Numbered from the stretch's first letter, positions 24,319 through 33,741 are shown. The stretch: 64,000 nucleotides of DNA from Palsa-872 sp036844615 (GCA_036844615.1 DAIUFK010000004.1:1-64000), one strand, 5' to 3'. Numbers and translations: made by a program. The notes: generated by a model not told the origin, from the sequence alone.

Positions 24319-26834
24319 GACCGAATACGCAGATTCTCTGGGTCGAACACCGGGGTCGGGCCGGCGACCGCCACCGTCACCGGGTAGCGCTCGCCCATGT
24401 ACTCGACGGCAAGCGGCGCGCCCACACTCGCGTGCTCTGGGGGGAGATAAGCCATGAGGATGTGCTTGCCGATCGACGGCCCCGCACCCGCGCTCGTCAC
24501 ATACGAACCGCGCCCGCGACGGTCGACTATCCGCTTCCCATCGCGCGTGAGGATGGGCTCGCGACCGAGCATGTACCGCTTCTCTCCGCTCTTGGAGGTG
24601 TGGTCGTCAACGGTGAGGGTGCACATGAGGGCGGCAGGCTCCTCTTCGCGATGGCGCAGGTGCGCCTCTTTGCCGACGAAATCCTCTTCCTTCACTCGCG
24701 GCGCGGTCATGCCCGCCTCGACCACGTTGTACTCGGTCTCCAGCTCGTTGCCATGCGCCCGATAGCACTTCTCCAAGCGGCCTGTCGTGCCGTACACGCC
24801 GATGCCGCAGGGCGCCAGGCCGTGAGCCTTGCCCGCTTCCCACAGGTAGTCCCAGAGCCTCAACCCCTGGTCCATCGGAATGTAAAGCTCCCAGCCCAGG
24901 TCCCCGACGTACGAGATTCGCGAGGCGAGGACTCGCAGCGTGCCGACCTCGATGGTGCGGCAGGTACCGAACTTGAAGCCATCGCCCGAAATGTCGTCCG
25001 ACGTCACGAGCGCGAGGATGTCCCGTGCCCGCGGACCCCACAGCCCGATGGTGGTCAGGGTTGAAGTCATGTCGGCGAGCTGTGCGGTGCCATCGGCGGG
25101 CAGGTGGTCGTGAAACCACTTGCGGTCCGACATGCCTGAGGCTCCGCCGGTGACCACCCGGAAGCGTTCGTCGCCAAGGCGCATGATCGTCAGGTCGGAC
25201 TTGAAGCCCCCGTTGGGGGCCAGGACCGGCGTGTAAACGACGCGGCCGACCGGAACGTCCATCTGCCTGAGCGCGACGCATTGCACCGACCGCAGCGCGC
25301 CTGGGCCGACGATGTCGAAGATGGTGAAAGCGGAAAGGTCGAAGAGGCCCGCGCGCTCGCGCATCGCCAGATGCTCGGCATTGATGATCGGAGACCACCA
25401 GCGGCTTTCCCATTCGGCGGCGCGGCGCGTCACCCTGTCGCCGAACTCGGCGAGCAGAGGAGCGTTGGATTCGTACCACTGAGGCCGCTCCCAGCCTGCG
25501 GCCTCGAAGAAGGTCGCCCCAAGCTCTCGCTCCCGCGCGTTGAACGGCGACAGGCGAACGTTCCGGTTGGAGGCCCACTGCTCGCTCGGGTGGACGATCC
25601 CATAGGTCTTGTTGAAACCCTCCGCCGCGCGCGCGCGCACGTGGGCACGTGTCTTTTGATGTTCGTGAAAGCGAGCGATGTCGGAGGAGTGGAGGTCGAT
25701 CTCCGTCTCGCCGTGGACCATCCACTGGGCGATCGCCTTGCCTGTGCCGGGGCCTTCCTTGACCCATACCGCTGCGGCCGACCACAACCCTTTCACGTCA
25801 GGCGACTCGCCGAGGATCGGCATGCCGTCTGGCGTGAGAGACAGGATCCCGTTGATCGCGTACTTCACTCCCACCTTCTCGTCCCCGACGATCTCGGGCA
25901 TGAGCTCCAGGGCGTGCTGCATCTGTAGCTCGAAGTCGGGTTGAGTGAAAGGGAATTCGGTAGGTGACAGCGCGGCCTGCTCGAGGGTTGGTATCTCCTC
26001 GGGGTCGTACAGGATCGCCCGGTGCGCGTAGGAGCCGATCTCGAGGTCGCCGCCCGCTTGGCGCTCGTACATGTTGGTATCCATGTCGCGCACGATCGGA
26101 AACTCGATGTCGCTCTTGGCGCCGGCGAACCTTGGCACCGGCCCGACGTCGATCATCTGGTGGACGGCAGGGGTGAGCGGAATGTGCGTCCCCGCCATCC
26201 TGGCGAGGCGAGGGCTCCAGACGCCGCACGTGATGACGACACTCTCGGCTTCGATGTCACCTTCGGTGGTGCGCACTCGGCGAACTCGCCCATTCTCGAC
26301 GTCGATTCCGAGCACCTCTGTCTTGGCTGAGACGGTGAGGGCGCCGGCAGACTGACCGCGCTCGCGCATGAGAGTGCCCGCGCGCAGGGAGTCCACGACG
26401 CCAACGCCAGGCGTGTAAAAGCCGCCCAGGATGATGGACTCGTCGATGTAAGGCACCAGGCGTTTCACCTCTGGGGGAGTCACAAGCGATACGGGCTCGA
26501 TGCCCCAGGCGTGCGCCGAAACCATGCGGCGAGTGAGCTCCTGCATGCGCTCCTTGGTGCGCGCGACCTCGATGCCGCCTGATTGCGTGAAGACGCCGAG
26601 CTCCTTGTACTGGTCGACGCTTTCCACGGTGAGCGCGGTCATCTCCTTCGAGTGGTCGACCAGGTAGATGAAGTTCGAGGCATGGCCTGTCGAACCGCCG
26701 GGGTTGGGCAACGGGCCTTTGTCGAGGAGGACAGTGTCCCGCCAGCCGAGCTGGCCGAGGTGGTAGGCCACGCTGTTGCCGACGATCCCGCACCCGATGA
26801 CGACGACGCGGGCGTGGCTGGGAAGAGGGCTCAT
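24315..26834 (-). CDS. Dimethylglycine/sarcosine dehydrogenase-like flavoprotein (DAO + GcvT fusion), paralogue 1
   Basis: 839 residues. N-terminal FAD oxidoreductase with dinucleotide motif VIGCGIVGNSVAYHLGQLGW; a histidine in GSTGHASNF corresponds to the covalent-flavin histidine of mammalian DMGDH. A middle FAO_M-type segment (about 370-430) and a C-terminal aminomethyltransferase (GcvT-like) THF-binding half follow. The family oxidatively N-demethylates dimethylglycine or sarcosine and makes methylene-THF. The start ATG 26834 overlaps the previous stop as ATGA, and the end overlaps etfB, so flavoprotein and electron acceptor are translated together. Which of the two demethylations it performs is not decidable here. 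Confidence 0.85.
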   Translation of the reverse strand: MSPLPSHARVVVIGCGIVGNSVAYHLGQLGWRDTVLLDKGPLPNPGGSTGHASNFIYLVDHSKEMTALTVESVDQYKELGVFTQSGGIEVARTKERMQELTRRMVSAHAWGIEPVSLVTPPEVKRLVPYIDESIILGGFYTPGVGVVDSLRAGTLMRERGQSAGALTVSAKTEVLGIDVENGRVRRVRTTEGDIEAESVVITCGVWSPRLARMAGTHIPLTPAVHQMIDVGPVPRFAGAKSDIEFPIVRDMDTNMYERQAGGDLEIGSYAHRAILYDPEEIPTLEQAALSPTEFPFTQPDFELQMQHALELMPEIVGDEKVGVKYAINGILSLTPDGMPILGESPDVKGLWSAAAVWVKEGPGTGKAIAQWMVHGETEIDLHSSDIARFHEHQKTRAHVRARAAEGFNKTYGIVHPSEQWASNRNVRLSPFNARERELGATFFEAAGWERPQWYESNAPLLAEFGDRVTRRAAEWESRWWSPIINAEHLAMRERAGLFDLSAFTIFDIVGPGALRSVQCVALRQMDVPVGRVVYTPVLAPNGGFKSDLTIMRLGDERFRVVTGGASGMSDRKWFHDHLPADGTAQLADMTSTLTTIGLWGPRARDILALVTSDDISGDGFKFGTCRTIEVGTLRVLASRISYVGDLGWELYIPMDQGLRLWDYLWEAGKAHGLAPCGIGVYGTTGRLEKCYRAHGNELETEYNVVEAGMTAPRVKEEDFVGKEAHLRHREEEPAALMCTLTVDDHTSKSGEKRYMLGREPILTRDGKRIVDRRGRGSYVTSAGAGPSIGKHILMAYLPPEHASVGAPLAVEYMGERYPVTVAVAGPTPVFDPENLRIRS

Positions 26835-27595
26835 TCCGGCTGGTATGGGGAACGAGCCTCTTCCGGCAGCTCGTACCATCGCATTCGGTCGCCAAGCTGG
26901 GCGCGCAACCGCCACGCCAGCGGCTTCGGCTGCGCGTCGACAGCCTTCCATATTTCGGCGAGCCTGGACCTGATCAGCTCCCTGTCGACGTCGAGCTCGT
27001 CGAGCGTGGCGTTCAGCTTCTCGATGTTCACCTGAAGGGTCCTGTAAAGGCCCCACTCCTCAGATAGCAACCGTGCGATGTAGCCGGCGTCGATCGCCTC
27101 GTCGCTATTCGCTGCCACCGGATGGTCGAGGAGCAGCGCGGTCAGGTCGACGAGGTCCTTGTGGTTCACCTCGTAGATCTGGAGCTTGCTCAGAAGCAGG
27201 TCGGAAGGGCTTGCGCAGGGGCCCTCGTGGTCGAGCCTTCCACGCATGTCGATCACGTGCGACATCTTGATTGCGTCGATGAACACGTCGACCTGCCTGC
27301 CGTTCATGTTGTCGAAGAAGAACAGGCGGTGGTCACCCTGCATCAGGTTGAAACGCTCGTTCGCCTCATAGCCCAGCGACGGAAAGAACGCGAGGACCGC
27401 TTTGCGGTCGCGCTTCGGCATCACGTAATCGAGGTCGCCGTACTTCCGCTTGAGCGGCGGATGGTGCGCGCTCGGCGAATGGATGTGAATGCCGGCGCCG
27501 CCCATCAGCTTGACGCCCACTCGAGCAGCTCTTGCGGCCGCCGCGATTCGCTCCGCCTCCTCAATGGGATCCTCGAGCGGACTGTTATCCCCCAT
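26831..27595 (-). CDS. Nucleotidyltransferase-like protein of unknown role
   Basis: 254 residues. The N-terminal half resembles the nucleotidyltransferase fold of the AbiEii/MNT kind: VKLMGGAGIHIHSP, then RKYGDLDYVMPKRDRKAVLAFFPSLGY, in which D-x-D would be the metal pair, and QVDVFIDAIKMSHVID as a possible third acidic site. The C-terminal half is helical. No antitoxin-like partner is next to it. It overlaps the aldehyde dehydrogenase by 11 bp and the DMGDH-like gene by ATGA, so it is embedded in the choline/betaine operon. I cannot name a substrate. Confidence 0.6.
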   Translation of the reverse strand: MGDNSPLEDPIEEAERIAAAARAARVGVKLMGGAGIHIHSPSAHHPPLKRKYGDLDYVMPKRDRKAVLAFFPSLGYEANERFNLMQGDHRLFFFDNMNGRQVDVFIDAIKMSHVIDMRGRLDHEGPCASPSDLLLSKLQIYEVNHKDLVDLTALLLDHPVAANSDEAIDAGYIARLLSEEWGLYRTLQVNIEKLNATLDELDVDRELIRSRLAEIWKAVDAQPKPLAWRLRAQLGDRMRWYELPEEARSPYQPE

Positions 27596-29051
27596 CGACC
27601 TCGATCACGATCGTCTTCAGGTCGGTCATCTGCTCCAGAGCGAACCGACCGCCGACCCTCCCGATCCCGCTGTGCTTGCCGGCGCGGCCGCCAAACGGAA
27701 GGTGGGCCTCCCAGTAGTTGGTCGACTCGTTGACATTCACCCAGCCCATCTCCAGGCCGTCGGCGAAGCGCAGGGCGCGTGATAGGTCGCGCGTGTAAAC
27801 CGCCCCGAGCAGACCGTAGGGCGAATCGTTCGCGAGCTCCAACGCCTGCTTCTCGTCGTGGAACTTGATGATCGGAGCGATCGGGCCGAAGGTTTCCTCT
27901 TTGCTCACGCGCATCGTCGGGACCACGCCGTCAAGGATTGTGGCGGGGTAGTAGAGCCGCGTCGGAAAGCCGTCCGCCCGCTTGCCGCCGAGCACGAGCT
28001 TCGCGCCGCCGGCGATGGCATCAGCCACGTGCTCGTCCATCTTGGTCGCCACGCCTTCGTTGTTTAGAGGGCCTAGCGTCGTGTCAGCGGCAAACGGGTC
28101 TCCCAGGCGGAGCGCGCGCGCCGCCTCCTCGAGGCGGGCCACGAACTCGTCATGGATTGGCTCTTCAACCAGGATGCGCTCGCCTGCAGTGCAGCTCTGG
28201 CCGGCGCAGAGGTAGCAGCCGACGATCGCTCCCTCCACCGCGCGCTCGAGGTTCGCATCGGCAAACACCACCTGCGGGCCGTTGCCGCCCAGCTCAAGCA
28301 TCACGTGCTTGCCCGCCGCCCTTCGCGCGACAGAGGCGCCCGTTTCCGTCGAACCGACGAAGCCGACCCCGTCGACGAGCGGGTGTCCCGCGACCTCGTC
28401 TCCGACCTCGGCTCCGGGGCCGGTTACCAGGTTGAGCGCGCCGGCGGGCAGGTCTGCCTCGGCCATGCATTCCATCAGCGCGACCGAGATGACGCTGGTG
28501 GAAGATGCAGGTGTCCAAACGACGGTGTTGCCCGCGGCCAGCGCGGGGGCGATGAGCTCAGCCGCCATCGTGAGCGGCCAGTTCCAGGGAGTGATGATCC
28601 CGTAGACCCCACGCGGGTAGTGGCGGGCGAGGACGAGCTTGCTGGGGCTCGCTGACGGAAGCACGCGGCCCTCGAGGCGCTTCAAGTCCTCGGCAGCGAT
28701 TCGGAAGTACTCGGCAGCCTCGTCCACCTCGCCAAGGGCTTCCGCCACCATCGGCTTGCCCTGGTCGAGGGTCAGCAGGTGGCCGAGCTCCTCGCGCCGG
28801 CGCTCAATCGCCTCTGCGATCCGGTGCAGCCGTCGCGCCCGCTCAAAGCCTTTGAGGGCTGCCATCGCTCTTCGTGCGCGGTGGGCCGCCTCGACGGCTC
28901 TTTGCGCGTCGGCGCGCGTGCCCTTCGGGACCTGGGCGATCGTCTTGCCGGTGGCGGGGCTTATGGCATCGAATGTTTTGCCGCTCTCGGACTCAATCCA
29001 CTTGCCGTCAACGAACATCTTCTTGACCGAGCTGGCGATGTCGACGGTCAT
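27585..29051 (-). CDS. Aldehyde dehydrogenase, betaine-aldehyde dehydrogenase (GbsA)-like
   Basis: 488 residues of the NAD(P)-dependent ALDH superfamily. Catalytic cysteine is in GQSCTAGERI, general base Glu in MLELGGNGP, the cofactor loop in GFVGSTETG and the Asn in TPWNWPLT. It is coupled by ATGA to an iron-type alcohol dehydrogenase, the same pair and nearly the same lengths as Bacillus subtilis GbsB (about 402 residues) and GbsA (about 490). The predicted step is betaine aldehyde to glycine betaine. Other aldehydes cannot be excluded from sequence alone. Confidence 0.82.
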   Translation of the reverse strand: MTVDIASSVKKMFVDGKWIESESGKTFDAISPATGKTIAQVPKGTRADAQRAVEAAHRARRAMAALKGFERARRLHRIAEAIERRREELGHLLTLDQGKPMVAEALGEVDEAAEYFRIAAEDLKRLEGRVLPSASPSKLVLARHYPRGVYGIITPWNWPLTMAAELIAPALAAGNTVVWTPASSTSVISVALMECMAEADLPAGALNLVTGPGAEVGDEVAGHPLVDGVGFVGSTETGASVARRAAGKHVMLELGGNGPQVVFADANLERAVEGAIVGCYLCAGQSCTAGERILVEEPIHDEFVARLEEAARALRLGDPFAADTTLGPLNNEGVATKMDEHVADAIAGGAKLVLGGKRADGFPTRLYYPATILDGVVPTMRVSKEETFGPIAPIIKFHDEKQALELANDSPYGLLGAVYTRDLSRALRFADGLEMGWVNVNESTNYWEAHLPFGGRAGKHSGIGRVGGRFALEQMTDLKTIVIEVDGG

Positions 29052-30250
29052 TTGGTCTTCTCCATGGCCTTGCGCCTGGACCCCAGCTCGAAGGCCTGAG
29101 CGTAGATGCGCCTGTATGCGGCGGCATCGACGTCGCGGGGGTTGCCGATCGTCTGCGGGTCGGCCTGCGCCTTGTCGGCGAGCATCGGAATCTCGTCCTC
29201 GGCGAACCCGAGCTCCTGCATGCTCGGGATCTCAACGTCGACGGTCAGCTGGTGGACATACTCCACCGCCATCTCCGCCGCGCGCCACACCGCGACGCCG
29301 TGCACGTTGAGACCGAAGGCGGCAGCCATCCTGGCGAACCGCTCAGGTTCGCCTGCGTGGTTGTACTCCATCACCGGGCCGAGCAGGCGCGCCGTAAGAG
29401 CGCCATGCGGAGCGTCGTGGACGCCGCCCGCTGTCTGGCTCATCGCGTGAGCGGCGCCGGCGGAATCAGTGCCGTACGCGAGGCCTCCGAGCATCGCTGC
29501 CGCGCTCATGTAGTAGCGCGCTTGCAGGTTGTCGCGCTGGGAGAAGGCGACCCTGAGATACCTGGCGACGTACTCCATCGAAAGGAGCGCCACAGCATCG
29601 GTGAAGGGTTGGTGGTAGACCATCGTGAAGCACTCGACTGCGTGTGCAAGCGCGTCCATGCCCGTTCCGGCGGTGACTCCGGCGGGCAATCTGACGCTGA
29701 GCTCGGGGTCGATCACCGCGACCCAGGCTGCGATGTTCGGCGTGCCGCCGACGTTGAACTTGATCTTGCGCTTGGGGTCGGTGATCACCGCCCACAGCGT
29801 CACCTCGCTCCCGGTGCCGGCGGTCGTCGGCACCGCGATCATCGGCGGGATGCGTGACTTGATAGGGCTGTGGCCCCACTCGTAGTCGAGGATGCTGCCA
29901 TCGTGCGCCACGACGACGCCGATGCCTTTGGCGGTGTCCATCGAGCTGCCGCCCCCGATCGCGACGAGGCCGTCACAGCCCTGCGTGCGATATTCCGCGG
30001 CGCCTGCATCGACAAGGTCGACGCCGGGGTTCGCCTTGACGCGGTCGAACACGACTGGCTCGCAGTCGGAGCCGCGCAGGGCTTCCAGGGCGGTGTCAAG
30101 CAGGCCTGCCGCTTTCACGCCTGGGTCGGTGACGAGCAGCGGCCTGCGCATGCCGAGCAAGACGGCCTCGTTGCCAAGCTCGCGAATGGCGCCAAGACGT
30201 TGGACAAGGCGCGTTGGACTCTGATAGGTGCGAAGTGTGTGTTCCAGCAT
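29048..30250 (-). CDS. Iron-containing (type III) alcohol dehydrogenase, choline dehydrogenase (GbsB)-like
   Basis: 400 residues. NAD site GGGSSMDTAKG near 98, and metal ligands in the segment GMDALAHAVECF and in VHDAPHG, all typical of the type III family. With the ALDH it would oxidise choline to betaine aldehyde and on to glycine betaine. Its ATG at 30250 is preceded by a strong hairpin (30269-30294) that separates it from the APC permease gene. Broad-range alcohol oxidation is the main alternative role. Confidence 0.82.
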   Translation of the reverse strand: MLEHTLRTYQSPTRLVQRLGAIRELGNEAVLLGMRRPLLVTDPGVKAAGLLDTALEALRGSDCEPVVFDRVKANPGVDLVDAGAAEYRTQGCDGLVAIGGGSSMDTAKGIGVVVAHDGSILDYEWGHSPIKSRIPPMIAVPTTAGTGSEVTLWAVITDPKRKIKFNVGGTPNIAAWVAVIDPELSVRLPAGVTAGTGMDALAHAVECFTMVYHQPFTDAVALLSMEYVARYLRVAFSQRDNLQARYYMSAAAMLGGLAYGTDSAGAAHAMSQTAGGVHDAPHGALTARLLGPVMEYNHAGEPERFARMAAAFGLNVHGVAVWRAAEMAVEYVHQLTVDVEIPSMQELGFAEDEIPMLADKAQADPQTIGNPRDVDAAAYRRIYAQAFELGSRRKAMEKTK

Positions 30251-30268
30251 TGATCTAGTGAGAGATAG

Positions 30269-30294
30269 GGCCGCCGGACCGAAGTCCGGCGGCC
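30269..30294. terminator. Strong intercistronic hairpin
   Basis: Perfect 11-bp stem GGCCGCCGGAC / GTCCGGCGGCC with a CGAA tetraloop, lying between the APC permease stop and the alcohol dehydrogenase start. No T-run follows in the minus direction, so it may stabilise or process the mRNA as well as reduce read-through. Confidence 0.5.
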
Positions 30295-30303
30295 TCCACG
30301 CTG

Positions 30304-31965
30304 CTATTCAACCGGAATCTCGTGATGGATACGAGAAAGGTCGATTCCCTGGCGCTTCCGCACGACGCGTGCCACGACGTAGATGACGATCGCGAGTACG
30401 TACGTCCCGACGAAGTAGTAGAGAGAGTTCAATGTCTTCGAGAAAGTGGTGCCATACAGGTTGTCCGGGTTGAAAGACCACTGCCAGAGCATGAAGAGCA
30501 AGAACGCGCCAGTGATCACCCCGACGACGGTGATGGTCGGAATACCGGCGATTTTCCAGCTGGCGATCGGCGATGCGTCATAGAGGTCCTTGCGCCTCCA
30601 GGGCAGGATGATCGCGGCCACCGTTGTGGCGAAGAACGTCAGCGCAAGCACGGCGGTGGCGTCCAGGAATACAGCCTGGAAGTCCGGCTTATAGGCCCAG
30701 ATTGCGCTGATGACGATGGATGGCACGATCATCAGAACCAGAGAGCCGTAAGGCACGCGCCGTTTGGCTGAGATGTTGGCCGCCCAAGACGGCAGCACGC
30801 GGTCGAAGGCGGCGGCGAATATGACGCGGGTCGATGAGAGGAACAACGTTCCGGCCCAGCCGAAGAACCACAGGCCCATGACGATGATGAGCACGGCCTG
30901 GAATATGTGGTTGTCGACGAGCCAGCCGGCAAACATCACGGGGTACGGCCAGGTTCCGACCGGCGGCGCGTCGCCGCCATAGAACAAATTGTTGTACCAG
31001 GCCGCGTTCGCGGCGTTGTAGAACTGCCAGCCCATCGTTTTCACGATGAGAAGTAGAACCAGCGCCACCATGGCGATGGTCACCCACAGGCCCCAGAACA
31101 TGCTCCAGAACGGCTTGCGGATGTCCTTGGCTCCACGAACCTCGCCATAGAGCGTCGCGCCCCAGTTGGGCCACAGCAGGTAGAAGGCAAGGAAGGGGAG
31201 CACGAGGAAGATCGGTCCGAGCTGGAACGTGCCGAAGTCGTGCGGCGTGTAGCCGGCCGTGGCACCCAGGTCGATAGTCTTCTGATAGGAGTCTCCCGAC
31301 GCCCCGAAGAGGGAAGTCGCCTCGCGGTTGAAGGCGGCCTGGAAGTCGCTCTGGCTGTGGATTAGCAAGAGCCCTGCCACGACCACCAGCCCGGCAATGC
31401 CGATCCAGAAGCAGATCTTCTGGATTCGCGCGTACGCCTCCATTCCAAGCGTGACCACCACGCTCACAAAGGCGAGGACGATCAGGCAGGTCACGAAGAC
31501 GCCGGTCTTGGTGTTGAGATTTGTGGCCAGGTCTTTCAAGCCCAACGTGAAGGCAAGAGGTTGGAAGAACTGGACGTTAAGAATGTTGGCGTAGATCGGC
31601 GCCCAGAGGAACAACGTGAACCACCACCCGGTGATCGAGAGGACGAAACCAAGCCCGCCTCCGAGGATGCGGCTCTGCCACGCATAGTCGCCGCCGGTCC
31701 GCGGCATCACGCTGACCAACATGGCGTAAGTGATCACGAGGAACGTCGTCAAAACGCCGAAAACAACAATTGCGGCCAGCAGCTGCCCGTCGGGGACCCA
31801 GTACACGAACGACATTCCGTACAGGCCGAGCGTGATCAGGTTCACCGACCAGAACGAGTAGATGAAAGCGTCGAATGTCGACCAGGCTTTGACGAGCCCT
31901 GTCGCATTCCTCAGAAACAGTCCCGGCCGTGCCGGCGCCGGGCCGCCCATCGTCGATTCAGCCAT
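30304..31965 (-). CDS. APC-family amino acid/amine permease
   Basis: 553 residues, 12 or so hydrophobic segments. The first helix block (AFIYSFWSVNLITLGLYGMSFVYW) lacks the usual GxG in TM1 but the later layout (MPRTGGDYAWQSRILGGGLGF in TM2-3, GWAGTLFLSSTRVIFAAAFDRVLPSW) is that of APC transporters. ATG 31965 is preceded by GGGGAGGA. It is likely to take up an amine or amino acid used by this operon, such as choline, betaine or a methylated derivative; the substrate is not known. Confidence 0.8.
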   Translation of the reverse strand: MAESTMGGPAPARPGLFLRNATGLVKAWSTFDAFIYSFWSVNLITLGLYGMSFVYWVPDGQLLAAIVVFGVLTTFLVITYAMLVSVMPRTGGDYAWQSRILGGGLGFVLSITGWWFTLFLWAPIYANILNVQFFQPLAFTLGLKDLATNLNTKTGVFVTCLIVLAFVSVVVTLGMEAYARIQKICFWIGIAGLVVVAGLLLIHSQSDFQAAFNREATSLFGASGDSYQKTIDLGATAGYTPHDFGTFQLGPIFLVLPFLAFYLLWPNWGATLYGEVRGAKDIRKPFWSMFWGLWVTIAMVALVLLLIVKTMGWQFYNAANAAWYNNLFYGGDAPPVGTWPYPVMFAGWLVDNHIFQAVLIIVMGLWFFGWAGTLFLSSTRVIFAAAFDRVLPSWAANISAKRRVPYGSLVLMIVPSIVISAIWAYKPDFQAVFLDATAVLALTFFATTVAAIILPWRRKDLYDASPIASWKIAGIPTITVVGVITGAFLLFMLWQWSFNPDNLYGTTFSKTLNSLYYFVGTYVLAIVIYVVARVVRKRQGIDLSRIHHEIPVE

Positions 31966-31987
31966 CTGCTTGCTTCCTCCCCTACTT

Positions 31988-32923
31988 TTATCCGTTGACC
32001 AGCTGGTAGCTCTTGATGCCTTTCTTGGGATCGAGCTGGATGATCGCTCCCATGAGCATTCCCTCCTCGTATGAGCTGCCTGGATTGATCGAGAGCGTCT
32101 TGCCGATCTTGATAGCGCCCTTGCTCTCGTGTATGTGCCCATGCAGGGAAAGCAGGGGCTGGTGCCTTTCGATCGACGCTCGGACTGCTGTCGAGCCGAC
32201 AGGCCGGAGCGCGCGGCCGCCGTGGAGCAGCTTGAGGTCGGCGTCGATGGCCGGCGCCTCGTCAAGGCCTGACTTGTATGGCGGGCAGTGCAGGTTGAAG
32301 ATCGCGCGCGAGGGGTCCGTGATCTGCTTCGCCATCGACTCGATGCGCTCGCCGAGCTTTTCCTCGGTCTCTTCGCGGTGCGTGTTCCAAGGCGTGTGGT
32401 TGGACCAGCCGGTGGAGATCATCGAGAAGCCGTCGATCTCCAGCAGCTCTCCCTCGCCGAGCTGGACCATGTCCGATTTCCGGATGACGTCATCCACCTC
32501 CATCTCGTCGTCGTTGCCCGGGCACACGAAGACGCGTACACCTGACCCGTCGAGCTTTTCCTTGGCCATGTCCATCCAGCGCTGGACGCCGTCCAGCATC
32601 ACCTGCTGGAAGGTGTGCGTCCTGGTGTTTGCGTCCCCGTCCAGCTGGGCGAGGCGCTCGGGCGTGACCCGAAGCGGGTAATAGCCCTTGCGGCGGATCT
32701 GCGCCTCGACGTCGCCCACCTCAGCGTGCCCGACCGTCTGGGTCTGGCCCGCCATCGAGAGCGTGAAGTGCCCATCCTCCTCGACGATTGGGACAATCGC
32801 CTTGCCCGTCATGTCTCCGCCGCAGATGAGGACCTCAGCCTCGTAGAACTTGGCGGCGTTGAGGAATTTGCGCCAGCACATCTCAGAGCCGTGGAGGTCG
32901 GTGGCGAAAAAGATCCTCGGCAT
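31988..32923 (-). CDS. Calcineurin-like metallophosphoesterase
   Basis: 311 residues with the complete metal set: ATDLHGS (D, H), ICGGDMTG, CPGNDDE, NLHCPPY and LHGHIHESKG. No export signal. It starts at ATG 32923, directly after the GntR gene. It is unrelated in length to the PPA1498-type protein at 14907. A phosphodiester or phosphomonoester substrate such as phosphocholine would suit the locus, but this is inference. Confidence 0.8.
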   Translation of the reverse strand: MPRIFFATDLHGSEMCWRKFLNAAKFYEAEVLICGGDMTGKAIVPIVEEDGHFTLSMAGQTQTVGHAEVGDVEAQIRRKGYYPLRVTPERLAQLDGDANTRTHTFQQVMLDGVQRWMDMAKEKLDGSGVRVFVCPGNDDEMEVDDVIRKSDMVQLGEGELLEIDGFSMISTGWSNHTPWNTHREETEEKLGERIESMAKQITDPSRAIFNLHCPPYKSGLDEAPAIDADLKLLHGGRALRPVGSTAVRASIERHQPLLSLHGHIHESKGAIKIGKTLSINPGSSYEEGMLMGAIIQLDPKKGIKSYQLVNG

Positions 32924-32926
32924 GTG

Positions 32927-33652
32927 CTATCGCTCCACGAGAACCTTGCGGATCTCGCGCTCGAAGCCTGCAACGTGGCGTCGCATGATGTCCTCGGCCC
33001 GCGATCCGTCGCCGGCCAGCACCGCGCGCAGCAGCTCGACGTGCTCGACGACCGCCTCGCGCAAACGCACCTCGTGGTCGAGGACGAGGTACCAGAGCCG
33101 CAGGCTCAGGTTCAGGTATCGCTCGAGCGTGCTCTCCAGGAAGGAGTTCCGAGCTGCCCTGTAGATCTGGCGATGGATCCGTTGGTCGAGGCGCATGAGC
33201 TCACGCTGGTCGGTCGCTCCACCTGCTTCGAGGACGTCGAGAAGCTCCTGGATCCCAGCACGGTCGGACGCCGCGATTCGCTCCGCCGCGAGCCTCGCCG
33301 CATGGGACTCGAGCACCACTCTGACCTCGGTGATGCGAGCCAGGTCGGTGATGTTCACGTCGGTCACGAAAGTTCCCCGATGAGGAATCGACTTGACGAG
33401 GTTCTCCAGTGCGAGGCGCTGAAGAGCCTCCCTGATCGGCGTGCGTCCGATTTCGAGCTCCTCGCGCAAGCGGGCCTCTTCGACCACCGACCCTGGCGGC
33501 ATGTCGAGGCTCACGATCCTGTCCCTGATGCGGAGGTATGCCGTTTCGCTCTGAGACCTGGCGCCCTCAGCGGATTCGACTACCGCTACGGTCGGCGCCT
33601 CCTCGAGGCGTGTCGTTTCCACGCGCCGTTCCTGCCGAACCTCGGAAGCCAA
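32927..33652 (-). CDS. GntR family (FCD/FadR-type) transcriptional regulator
   Basis: 241 residues from TTG 33652. An N-terminal winged helix (SETAYLRIRDRIVSLDMPPGSVVEEARLREELEIGRTPIREALQRL) is followed by an all-helical FCD effector domain. The TTG has GGAGGAGCGGAGGGG just upstream; an open extension to 33961 only translates repeats. It lies inside the minus-strand catabolic run and probably controls it. A TGGTC-N6-GACCA palindrome upstream (33670-33685) is an operator candidate. Confidence 0.85.
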   Translation of the reverse strand: MASEVRQERRVETTRLEEAPTVAVVESAEGARSQSETAYLRIRDRIVSLDMPPGSVVEEARLREELEIGRTPIREALQRLALENLVKSIPHRGTFVTDVNITDLARITEVRVVLESHAARLAAERIAASDRAGIQELLDVLEAGGATDQRELMRLDQRIHRQIYRAARNSFLESTLERYLNLSLRLWYLVLDHEVRLREAVVEHVELLRAVLAGDGSRAEDIMRRHVAGFEREIRKVLVER

Positions 33653-33669
33653 CCCCTCCGCTCCTCCCG

Positions 33670-33685
33670 TGGTCTCGCCCGACCA
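33670..33685. promoter_or_regulatory. GntR operator candidate
   Basis: TGGTC-TCGCCC-GACCA, perfect 5-bp arms, 17 bases before the TTG start of the GntR gene. FadR-type GntR proteins often use TGGT/ACCA half-sites, though usually with a shorter spacer. Confidence 0.4.
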
Positions 33686-33719
33686 ATATGCGGACGATAT
33701 ACCGGGGAACCCTAGCACA

Positions 33720-33738
33720 GGTTCGGCGCAGCCGAACC
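33720..33738. repeat. Perfect hairpin in the GntR/kinase intergenic region
   Basis: GGTTCGGC-GCA-GCCGAACC, 8-bp perfect stem and 3-base loop, directly beside family A repeat copy 2. Confidence 0.55.
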
Positions 33739-33741
33739 GTT

